Below are positions 1 to 5,942 of a stretch of 9,177 bases of DNA, in pieces. The notes under the pieces were generated by a model that was given only the letters and a program-made list of their open reading frames with translations, made no database searches and was not told the DNA's origin. The position numbers and the translations under genes were made by a program. The first letter of the stretch is position 1, and each line of letters starts with the position of its first letter. Origin of the DNA: an uncultured Clostridia bacterium (lineage in GTDB: Bacteria > Bacillota > Clostridia > Peptostreptococcales > Anaerovoracaceae); contig CAMIWY010000035.1 of NCBI GenBank assembly GCA_946402595.1, forward strand, positions 1 through 9,177, in the 5' to 3' direction.

Positions 1-621
1 ATCCTTGAAGACTGTCTTGCAGGCTTTTCGGTCCTGATCAGTGAGGACAACGGCACTGATCCGGTCATTCGTACAGACATTGTAGGAAGACATACAGTAG
101 GTACAGGCTCATCGCCACAGGCGGTCATCAGCTCACTCGTAACTGATCCGCTCGATGCAGCTGGTCTTAAGATAACTGATGTTGATAAGTATGCACCTGA
201 GATGCAGAATCCGGACATCACCAAGCCTGCAGGCGCAGGAGATGTTCCTGAAGCTAACTACAAGATGATCGCTGCTCTCGGAGTAAAGAAGGGCGCAATC
301 GAGAAGAAGGATCTCGCAAACTTCATCGTTGAACACGGTATGAAGGGCTGGGCTCCGACACAGGGACATATTCCTTCAGGCGTTCCTTTCCTTGGACCTT
401 GCAGAGACATGATGCTCGACGGATCCATCAAGAGAGCTATGGTTATCGGTAAGGGAAGCCTCTTCCTCGGAAGAATGACCAACCTGTTTGATGGTGTATC
501 ATTCGTAATCGAAGCTAACAACGGACAGAGTGCAGGCGGCTCCGGCGTTTCCGAAGAGGAAGTCAAGGGACTGATCGCTAACGCTCTTAAGGATTTCGCA
601 GCCGGACTTCTGGCAGAGTAA
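1..621 (+). CDS. grdC: Glycine/sarcosine/betaine reductase protein C, beta subunit (GrdC), C-terminal part
   Basis: The frame is open from base 1 with no start codon of its own, so the gene begins upstream. The 206 residues present are the C-terminal part of a protein usually a little over 500 residues long. GrdC and GrdD together form protein C of glycine reductase, a cytoplasmic complex that takes the carboxymethyl group from selenoprotein A and ends with acetyl phosphate. GrdC resembles thiolase/FabH-type condensing enzymes. The visible part contains stretches typical of the family: GRHTVGTGSSPQAV near the start, HGMKGWAPTQGHIPSG and VPFLGPCRDMM in the middle, and a glycine-rich end (NNGQSAGGSG). 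The call rests on this similarity and on grdD starting 11 bp downstream. An internal ATG at 202 is in frame but lies inside conserved sequence, so it is not the start. The selenoprotein genes grdA and grdB are expected upstream, outside the window. Confidence 0.93.
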   Translation: MLEDCLAGFSVLISEDNGTDPVIRTDIVGRHTVGTGSSPQAVISSLVTDPLDAAGLKITDVDKYAPEMQNPDITKPAGAGDVPEANYKMIAALGVKKGAIEKKDLANFIVEHGMKGWAPTQGHIPSGVPFLGPCRDMMLDGSIKRAMVIGKGSLFLGRMTNLFDGVSFVIEANNGQSAGGSGVSEEEVKGLIANALKDFAAGLLAE

Positions 622-632
622 AGGAGGGCATT

Positions 633-1790
633 ATGGCTCAGAATATTCAGAAACTGATCGCCGAGACCTTCCTTGAAATGGCTAACGGACTTGAAAGCGG
701 CAGCTATGGCAAAAAGCCTAAGATCGCTCTCACCGGAATGGGAAGCGAGCACGGCGAGGAGAATTCGATGCAGGCTGCTGTTGCAGCAGCGGCAGAAGGA
801 ATCGATGTTTATTACATCGGTACTCTCGAGGCCCCGGGCGTTACTACTGTCAAGGTAGCTGACGATGAGGAAGGCCACAAGAAGATGGAAGAACTGCTTG
901 AGAACGGCGAAGTAGATGCAGCAGTTACTATGCACTACCCGTTCCCGATCGGAGTTTCCACCGTAGGCAGAGTCATCACACCGGGCAAGGGCAAGGAGAT
1001 GTTCATCGCCAACACGACAGGAACATCCAGCGCTGACAGGATCGAAGGAATGATCAAGAATGCTGTTTACGGCATCATCGCTGCCAAGGCATGCGGTATC
1101 GCAGATCCTTCAGTTGGCATCCTGAACGTAGACGGTGCAAGACAGACAGAGAAAGCTCTCAAGGAGCTCGCAGACGGCGGTTATCCTATCAGATTCGCTG
1201 AGTCCGCAAGAGCAGACGGCGGCTGCGTAATGAGAGGAAACGACCTGCTTCAGGGTTCACCTGACATCATGGTCACAGATTCTCTGACAGGAAACGTTCT
1301 CGTCAAGACCCTGTCTGCATTCCAGACCGGCGGCAGCTATGAGGCAGTCGGATACGGCTACGGCCCTGGTATCGGCGAGGGATATGACAGACTTGTCATG
1401 ATCATCTCAAGAGCATCGGGTGCACCTGTCATCGCAGGGGCTATCCGTTATGCGGCTCAGCTCGTAAGAGGCAAGGTGTTCGATGTTGCAGCTAAGGAAT
1501 TCGCTGCTGCAAAGAAGGCAGGACTTGAGGATATTCTCAAGGCAAGAAAGGCTGCAGCTAAGCCGGCAGCAGCTGCTGCAGAGGAAGTGAAAGCTCCGCC
1601 TGCTGAGATCGTAACAGCTCAGATCCCTGGCATCGAGGTCATGGACCTTGAGGATGGTGTACAGGCACTCTGGAAGAACGGTATCTATGCTGAGAGCGGC
1701 ATGGGCTGCACCGGACCAATCATCCGTGTATCCGATGCCAATCTGGAGAAGGCTAAGGAGATCCTCACAGCAGAGGGATATATTGGTTAA
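633..1790 (+). CDS. grdD: Glycine/sarcosine/betaine reductase protein C, alpha subunit (GrdD)
   Basis: This 385-residue protein is full length for GrdD. It catalyses the last step of glycine reduction: an acetyl-thioester on protein C is attacked by phosphate to give acetyl phosphate, which can be used to make ATP. Residues 1 to about 300 resemble the PlsX/phosphotransacetylase-like fold (for example ALTGMGSEHGEEN, MHYPFPIGV, GYGYGPGIGEGYDR). An Ala/Pro/Lys-rich linker at about 305-330 joins a small C-terminal domain. That domain carries Cys359 in GMGCTGP (codon 1707-1709). In Eubacterium acidaminophilum GrdD, Cys359 was reported as the active-site thiol, and here the number is identical. Other cysteines are at 154 and 198. 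The start at 633 follows a strong Shine-Dalgarno AAGGAGGG at 621-628 that touches the grdC stop, so the two genes are co-translated neighbours. No in-frame UGA is present; this subunit is not a selenoprotein. Confidence 0.96.
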   Translation: MAQNIQKLIAETFLEMANGLESGSYGKKPKIALTGMGSEHGEENSMQAAVAAAAEGIDVYYIGTLEAPGVTTVKVADDEEGHKKMEELLENGEVDAAVTMHYPFPIGVSTVGRVITPGKGKEMFIANTTGTSSADRIEGMIKNAVYGIIAAKACGIADPSVGILNVDGARQTEKALKELADGGYPIRFAESARADGGCVMRGNDLLQGSPDIMVTDSLTGNVLVKTLSAFQTGGSYEAVGYGYGPGIGEGYDRLVMIISRASGAPVIAGAIRYAAQLVRGKVFDVAAKEFAAAKKAGLEDILKARKAAAKPAAAAAEEVKAPPAEIVTAQIPGIEVMDLEDGVQALWKNGIYAESGMGCTGPIIRVSDANLEKAKEILTAEGYIG

Positions 1791-1814
1791 TTATTAAGTG
1801 ATTGACATATGTGT

Positions 1815-1859
1815 ACCGGGCCGAACAGGGGAAAAGGCTTATTCTCTTGTCCGGCCGGT
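1815..1859 (+). repeat. Long imperfect stem-loop between grdD and nfnA
   Basis: The arms 1815-1833 and 1842-1859 can pair over about 18 positions, with one bulged G (1820), one A/C mismatch (1824/1851) and two G-U pairs, around an 8-base loop (1834-1841). The outer half is very GC-rich (CCGG/CCGG and CCG/CGG). The bases after it are TTCATTAG rather than a run of T, so it is not a textbook intrinsic terminator. The likely roles are a weak terminator, a 3'-end stabiliser of the grd message, or a transcript punctuation mark before nfnAB. The remaining gap also has a small 5-bp hairpin (1879-1883 with 1892-1896) whose 3' arm covers the first two G of the nfnA Shine-Dalgarno. Confidence 0.7.
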
Positions 1860-1909
1860 TCATTAGATGAGCAAAAATCCATGTTGTGATGCATGGGAGG
1901 GAATAAAGT

Positions 1910-2767
1910 ATGTATAAAATCGTAAGGAAAAAGGTTCTCAGGCCTACAGTAACTCAGCTTGAGATCGAGGCGCCGCTGGTCGCACGCAAGGCAAAGCCGG
2001 GCCAGTTCATCATCCTGCGTGTCGATGAAGAGGGCGAGAGGATCCCTCTGACCGTAGCAGGAACGAACCCTGAAGAGGGAACAGTCAAGATCATCTTCCA
2101 GGTCGTAGGAGCAACGACAGAGATGCTGAACCACGTACCTGAAGGCGGATACCTGCAGGATTTCGTAGGACCGCTCGGCAATGCGACTGAGACAGAAGGT
2201 ATCAATAAAGTATGCATCGTAGGCGGCGGCGTAGGCTGCGCTATCGCGATGCCTGTAGCTCAGGAGTTCCACAGACTCGGAGCAGAAGTAACGAGCATCA
2301 TCGGATTCAGAAGCGAGGACCTCGTGATCCTCGAGGATGAGTTCAATGAGTGCTCGAACAAGCTGATCGTCATGACAGACGACGGCACATACGGAAGACA
2401 GGGCAACGTAACAGTACCTCTCGATGAGATGCTGGCAGCAGGCGAGAAGTTCGACATGATCATCACCATCGGACCTCTTGTCATGATGAAGTTCGTCACT
2501 CTGACCGCAAAGAAGTACGACGCACCGATCACAGTATCGATGTCACCTATCATGATCGACGGAACGGGAATGTGCGGCGGCTGCAGACTGACAGTCCATA
2601 CAGAAGAGGGCGACAAGATGAAGTTCGCGTGCGTGGACGGCCCTGACTTCAACGGATACGAAGTAGACTTTGACGAAGCCATCTCGAGAGGCCGCATGTA
2701 CTTCGACTATGAGAGACATGCACACGAAGAGACCTGCAATCTGTATAAGATGGCAGATAACGCATAG
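1910..2767 (+). CDS. nfnA: NfnA: small subunit of NADH-dependent reduced ferredoxin:NADP+ oxidoreductase
   Basis: This 285-residue protein belongs to the family of ferredoxin-NADP reductase-like subunits related to dihydroorotate dehydrogenase electron-transfer subunit PyrK. In Nfn the small subunit binds FAD, NAD(H) and a [2Fe-2S] cluster, and pairs with the large subunit to split electrons from NADPH between NAD+ and ferredoxin, or to run in reverse. Visible signs are the FAD-binding R44-I-P-L-T motif, the nucleotide-binding IVGGGVGC at about 103-110, and the cluster cysteines C222, C225 (CGGC) and C241 (FACVDGP). D217 just before them is the likely fourth ligand, since NfnA is known for an aspartate plus three cysteines. 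The start at 1910 has GGGAGG at 1895-1900, nine bases upstream. nfnB follows after 20 bp. Without nfnB next door it could be read as a sulfide dehydrogenase or PyrK-like subunit, but the pair points to Nfn. Confidence 0.92.
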   Translation: MYKIVRKKVLRPTVTQLEIEAPLVARKAKPGQFIILRVDEEGERIPLTVAGTNPEEGTVKIIFQVVGATTEMLNHVPEGGYLQDFVGPLGNATETEGINKVCIVGGGVGCAIAMPVAQEFHRLGAEVTSIIGFRSEDLVILEDEFNECSNKLIVMTDDGTYGRQGNVTVPLDEMLAAGEKFDMIITIGPLVMMKFVTLTAKKYDAPITVSMSPIMIDGTGMCGGCRLTVHTEEGDKMKFACVDGPDFNGYEVDFDEAISRGRMYFDYERHAHEETCNLYKMADNA

Positions 2768-2787
2768 CACTGAAAGGAGGAAATGAA

Positions 2788-4197
2788 ATGGCACTTGACC
2801 CTAAGAAACACGAAATGCCTGCTCAGGATCCGCAGGTGCGTGCGCATAACTTCGACGAGGTAGCGCTCGGATATACAGAAGAGATCGCACTGGCAGAGGC
2901 ACAGAGATGCCTTAACTGCAAGAACAAGCCGTGCGTGGCAGGCTGCCCTGTAAATGTAAACATCCCTGACTTCATCATGAAGATCAAGGAGAAGGATTAC
3001 GAGGGAGCTTATCAGATCATCAACAAGACATCGACACTGCCTGCAGTCTGCGGAAGAGTATGCCCGCAGGAGACACAGTGCGAGGCAAAGTGCACTATGG
3101 GCGTGAAGTTCGAGCCTGTAGGCATCGGCAGACTGGAGAGATTCGTAGCTGACTGGCACAATGAGAATGCTACAGAGAAAGCTGAGGCACCTGAGTCGAA
3201 CGGACACAAGGTAGCGGTAGTAGGATCGGGACCTTCGGGACTGACCTGCGCAGGAGACCTTGCTAAGAAAGGATACAAGGTATCCGTATTCGAGGCTCTG
3301 CATACAGCAGGAGGCGTACTCGTTTATGGTATCCCTGAATTCCGTCTGCCTAAGGCTATAGTGGCAAGAGAAGTAGAGGGCCTCAAGGACCTCGGAGTAG
3401 ATCTCGAGACCAACGTAATCATCGGCAAGACACTTACAGTAGATGAGCTGTTCGACATGGGATATGAGGCAGTATTCATCGGATCAGGCGCGGGCCTGCC
3501 GAGCTTCATGAACATCCCGGGTGAGTCGCTGAAGGGCGTATACTCGGCTAATGAGTATCTGACAAGATCGAACCTGATGAAGGCGTTCAGGGATGACCCA
3601 AGGACACCTATCATGAAGGGCGGCAAGGTCGCAGTCGTTGGCGGCGGTAATGTAGCTATGGACGCCGCGAGGACCGCGCTGAGACTGGGGGCTGAGCACG
3701 TCTACATCGTATACAGAAGATCCATGGAGGAGCTGCCTGCAAGAGCAGAGGAAGTAGAGCACGCGAAGGAAGAGGGCATCGACTTCAGACTTCTGAACAA
3801 CCCTGTAGAGATCCTGGGATACAACAATCCTGATGATCCGAGGGATCCTAAGAACGGATTCGTAACAGGCATCAGATGCATCAAGATGGAGCTCGGAGAG
3901 CCTGATGCATCGGGCAGAAGGAGACCTGTACCTATCGAGGGCAGTGAATTCGAGCTGGATGTAGATGCAGTCATCATGGCTATAGGAACAAGCCCTAACC
4001 CACTGATCAAGAACACGACAAAGGGTCTCGAGGTCAACAGACGCGGCGGCATCGTCGTCAATGAAGACGGCCTGACATCCCGCGAGGCTGTATATGCCGG
4101 CGGAGACGCTGTCACCGGAGCTGCAACTGTAATCTCGGCAATGGGCGCCGGAAAACTCGCCGCTGCATCCATCGATGAGTATCTGAGCAGCAAGTAG
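2788..4197 (+). CDS. nfnB: NfnB: large subunit of NADH-dependent reduced ferredoxin:NADP+ oxidoreductase (glutamate synthase small-subunit-like)
   Basis: This 469-residue flavoprotein is the size of NfnB and of the related GltD/GltA proteins. In Nfn it holds the bifurcating FAD, the NADP(H) site and two [4Fe-4S] clusters, with electrons passing to ferredoxin. The N-terminal domain shows C41-x2-C44-x4-C49-x3-C53 followed by C88-x3-C92-x5-C98-x3-C102. A first dinucleotide fold starts at VAVVGSGPSG (about 142-151), a second at VGGGNVAMD (about 284-292), and a closing FAD motif AGGDAVTGA lies near 437. It is preceded by a near-perfect AAAGGAGG (2773-2780), 7 bases before the ATG, and forms an operon with nfnA. 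Databases often label such proteins NADPH-dependent glutamate synthase. The lack of a glutamate synthase large-subunit gene here, and the adjacent nfnA, argue for Nfn. The expected job is to supply NADPH, for example to thioredoxin reductase feeding glycine reductase; that role is inference. Confidence 0.92.
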   Translation: MALDPKKHEMPAQDPQVRAHNFDEVALGYTEEIALAEAQRCLNCKNKPCVAGCPVNVNIPDFIMKIKEKDYEGAYQIINKTSTLPAVCGRVCPQETQCEAKCTMGVKFEPVGIGRLERFVADWHNENATEKAEAPESNGHKVAVVGSGPSGLTCAGDLAKKGYKVSVFEALHTAGGVLVYGIPEFRLPKAIVAREVEGLKDLGVDLETNVIIGKTLTVDELFDMGYEAVFIGSGAGLPSFMNIPGESLKGVYSANEYLTRSNLMKAFRDDPRTPIMKGGKVAVVGGGNVAMDAARTALRLGAEHVYIVYRRSMEELPARAEEVEHAKEEGIDFRLLNNPVEILGYNNPDDPRDPKNGFVTGIRCIKMELGEPDASGRRRPVPIEGSEFELDVDAVIMAIGTSPNPLIKNTTKGLEVNRRGGIVVNEDGLTSREAVYAGGDAVTGAATVISAMGAGKLAAASIDEYLSSK

Positions 4198-4221
4198 GCT
4201 ATAAATTTATCAGTCCATTTA

Positions 4222-4247
4222 ATACGTACTTATCCATAAATACGTAT
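4222..4247. promoter_or_regulatory. 26-bp AT-rich palindrome, possible operator upstream of selC
   Basis: The stretch reads ATACGTA-C-TTAT, a CC centre (4234-4235), then ATAA-A-TACGTAT. Twelve positions on each side are symmetric except for one mismatch (C4229 against A4240). Each arm ends in the self-complementary hexamer TACGTA (4223-4228 and 4241-4246), so the hexamers are also a direct repeat with centres 18 bp apart. The two-base centre and AT-rich arms make an RNA hairpin unattractive, while a double-stranded operator for a dimeric regulator fits the symmetry. No regulator gene is adjacent and no clear -10/-35 pair overlaps it, so its function is not established. Confidence 0.5.
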
Positions 4248-4263
4248 CTCCTGAAAAACTTTT

Positions 4264-4320
4264 GGCAGCTGTATTTGCCACATGCCATAGTGCGTAGGTA
4301 TGTGGCAAATATATGCTGCC
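4264..4320. repeat. Long near-perfect stem-loop directly upstream of selC
   Basis: Arms 4264-4286 and 4297-4320 pair over 23 bp with a single bulged T (4314) and two G-T pairs, leaving a 10-base loop (4287-4296). Bases 4260-4263 can add a few weaker pairs with 4321-4324, bringing the base of the stem to within about 5 to 9 bases of the tRNA. The core is TTTGCCACAT paired with ATGTGGCAAA. No T run follows on either strand, so it is not a standard terminator. It may end or protect the nfnAB transcript, act as a processing site before the tRNA, or be a dispersed palindromic element. Confidence 0.75.
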
Positions 4321-4329
4321 GGAAATCAT

Positions 4330-4427
4330 GGGGGTAGACAGGTGCTGGTGTGCCTCGCGGTCTTCAAAACCGTTTGCAGGGGGTTAGGAGCCTCCCGGGT
4401 GGGTTCGATTCCCACATACTCCCGCCA
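4330..4427 (+). tRNA. selC: tRNA-Sec (anticodon UCA), CCA end encoded
   Basis: This 98-base RNA has the hallmarks of bacterial selenocysteine tRNA, which reads UGA codons placed before a SECIS hairpin. The 8-position acceptor stem pairs 4330-4337 with 4416-4423; it contains one G-U and a G/A mismatch at the eighth pair. The D arm is long (6 bp, AGGTGC with GTGCCT) with a 4-base TGGT loop. The anticodon stem 4357-4361/4369-4373 encloses the loop CTTCAAA with anticodon TCA at 4364-4366. A long variable arm (about 4374-4398, GGGGG with CCTCC) precedes the T arm GTGGG-TTCGATT-CCCAC. Discriminator G4424 and the CCA (4425-4427) are encoded. The gene fits the glycine reductase setting, because GrdA and usually GrdB are selenoproteins. 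No convincing sigma-A promoter was found just upstream, so it may be read from nfnAB or from a promoter within the palindrome region. Confidence 0.96.
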
Positions 4428-4440
4428 GACAAGATATCAT

Positions 4441-4465
4441 CTCATCAGAAATGATGAGTTTTTTT
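4441..4465 (+). terminator. Intrinsic terminator after selC
   Basis: A perfect 7-bp stem, CTCATCA (4441-4447) with TGATGAG (4452-4458), encloses a GAAA tetraloop and is followed at once by seven T (4459-4465). It lies 14 bases beyond the tRNA CCA end, as expected for the end of a small tRNA transcript, and separates selC from the next gene's promoter. Confidence 0.9.
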
Positions 4466-4469
4466 AGTT

Positions 4470-4507
4470 TTGACTGTTATTTTTTCATCACATATATATG
4501 GTATACT
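4470..4507 (+). promoter_or_regulatory. Probable sigma-A promoter region for the desulfidase-family gene (and possibly pyrBI)
   Basis: Two overlapping arrangements are visible. One is TTGACT (4470-4475, five of six matches to TTGACA) with a 17-bp spacer and TATATA (4493-4498, four of six). The other is an extended -10, TGG followed by TATACT (4499-4507, five of six), with a poor T-rich -35. Either would start transcription about 35 to 50 bases before the start codon at 4554. The site begins only 5 bases after the selC terminator. No further clear promoter was found before pyrB, so this may drive the whole stretch to the terminator at 7361. Confidence 0.6.
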
Positions 4508-4553
4508 ATTGAAAATATTGAATACAAGAGGGGCTGAAACGGAGGAACTGATC

Positions 4554-5879
4554 ATGCATGAACTGACAATGCTTCTTAAGAACGACATGAAGCCGGCACT
4601 GGGGGTAACAGAGCCGGGTGCGATTGCTTTTTCAGTAGCCAAGGCAAAGTCATATACACACGGTGATCTGGTTGGCGTGCATGTTGCGATGAACAGCGGC
4701 ATGTACAAGAATGCTTTCACATGCGGGATACCGGGAAGCAGCAAGGTGGGCAGCATGTACGCTGCTGCGCTTGGATATGTGGCAGGAGACTCTGACAAGG
4801 GACTCGAGTCACTGGCCGGCGTAACACCTGAGGACAACGAAGCAGCTTTTGCACTGGTCGATGAGGGCCTTGTGAAGGTATCGATGAGCGGCATCACCAG
4901 CCGTATATTCATCGAGGCAACAGTCGAAACGACTGAGGACAAAGCGGTCGTTACCATCAGAGACTCGCATACCAACATAGTCTGCATCACCGTAAACGGC
5001 GAGGTCGTATACGGACAGGCTGATGAAGGGGACGAAGGTGCAGGCTCAAACGGAGCAGTACAGACAGGATCCATCAGTGATGCGATCAGAAAGAGTGAAT
5101 CAGAGGATAAGCTGATCCACAGATACACTCTGGCACAGCTGGTCGAGTACGCGGATACAGTAGACCTTGAAGAGATAACCTTTATCGGGGAAGCATATGT
5201 CACCAATCTGGCTCTTCTGATGGAAGGTCTCGGAAGTGACAAGACCACCTTCGGGCCGATGCTGAAGAAGAAGAACGGGGACAAGCTTGTTTCCGATGAT
5301 GAGCAGAAGACAGCATCTCTCATGTGCAACGGTGCTATCGAGGCGCGCGTTATCGGGCTGGACAAGCCTGCGATGAGCATCACAGGTTCAGGTGCTCACG
5401 GCATCATTGCTACAATGCCTCTGTATGCGGCATACTGCGTCAATCACTATTCGATGGAGCAGCTGCTGCGCGCAACAGCGCTCAGCTACCTTGTATGCAC
5501 ATATATAAAGGAATACTCAGGCAAGCTGTCTGCGTTCTGCGGATGCGCCATAGCTGCAGGATTAGGCATGGCCTGCGCTCTTGTGTACCTCAGAGGCGGT
5601 ACAGTCGAGATGATGGCACATACTCTGAACAACATGGCAAGCAGCATCACAGGAATGATCTGTGACGGCGGCAACCAGGGATGCACGATGAAGGGCATCG
5701 CTGCTGTCGACGCAGCATATCAGTCAGTCGAGCTTGCGATGAACGGTGTATACATCTATAATGAGCACGGCATCAACGGAAAGACACCTGAAGACACCAT
5801 GCGCAACATGGGACTCATCGCATCCCCGGGTATGGTCGGAACAGAAAAGACTATAGTGGAGATCTTTGAGTCAAAGTAA
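4554..5879 (+). CDS. L-cysteine desulfidase / L-serine dehydratase alpha-like protein (UPF0597, CyuA/YhaM family), variant active site
   Basis: This 441-residue protein matches the length and motifs of the UPF0597 family, which includes the L-cysteine desulfidases CyuA/YhaM of E. coli and the Methanocaldococcus enzyme. Those are [4Fe-4S] enzymes that convert cysteine to pyruvate, ammonia and sulfide. Putative cluster cysteines are kept: C329 in SAFCGC, C370 in GMICDGG and C377 in NQGCTMK, spaced close to the family pattern. The N-terminal motif that carries the catalytic cysteine, GCTEP, reads GVTEP here (V18, codon 4605-4607), and the family motif GSGNQGI reads GSGAHGI. It may thus act on another substrate or by altered chemistry. 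The start at 4554 has GGAGG at 4541-4545, 8 bases upstream. A longer reading from TTG at 4470 would begin inside the promoter and is rejected. No signal peptide; cytoplasmic. pyrB follows after 63 bp without a terminator. Confidence 0.88.
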   Translation: MHELTMLLKNDMKPALGVTEPGAIAFSVAKAKSYTHGDLVGVHVAMNSGMYKNAFTCGIPGSSKVGSMYAAALGYVAGDSDKGLESLAGVTPEDNEAAFALVDEGLVKVSMSGITSRIFIEATVETTEDKAVVTIRDSHTNIVCITVNGEVVYGQADEGDEGAGSNGAVQTGSISDAIRKSESEDKLIHRYTLAQLVEYADTVDLEEITFIGEAYVTNLALLMEGLGSDKTTFGPMLKKKNGDKLVSDDEQKTASLMCNGAIEARVIGLDKPAMSITGSGAHGIIATMPLYAAYCVNHYSMEQLLRATALSYLVCTYIKEYSGKLSAFCGCAIAAGLGMACALVYLRGGTVEMMAHTLNNMASSITGMICDGGNQGCTMKGIAAVDAAYQSVELAMNGVYIYNEHGINGKTPEDTMRNMGLIASPGMVGTEKTIVEIFESK

Positions 5880-5942
5880 TCAAAATCTGTCATCCGTGTG
5901 ATAGAATAACCGGGATAATTATACAGGGGAGGAGACTGAAGA

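Noticed and set aside
1802..1807. Perfect TTGACA as a -35 for nfnAB
   Set aside because: No -10-like hexamer lies 16-18 bases downstream; that position falls inside the GC-rich stem.
2788..4197. Annotation as the NADPH-dependent glutamate synthase small subunit
   Set aside because: No glutamate synthase large-subunit gene is present, and the adjacent gene is an NfnA-type FAD/[2Fe-2S] subunit, so the Nfn reading fits better.
4470..4553. Upstream TTG start that would add 28 residues to the desulfidase-family protein
   Set aside because: The extension is unlike the family, has no Shine-Dalgarno, and covers the promoter elements. ATG 4554 has a good GGAGG at the right distance.
4445..5383. 312-residue open frame on the minus strand opposite the desulfidase-family gene
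   Set aside because: It is Ser/Pro-rich with no recognisable motif, lacks a ribosome binding site, and covers a well-supported + strand gene plus its promoter and the selC terminator. It is a shadow frame.
5880..5942. Pyrimidine attenuator or PyrR site upstream of pyrB
   Set aside because: Only a weak 6-bp hairpin is present, without a T run or a competing structure.
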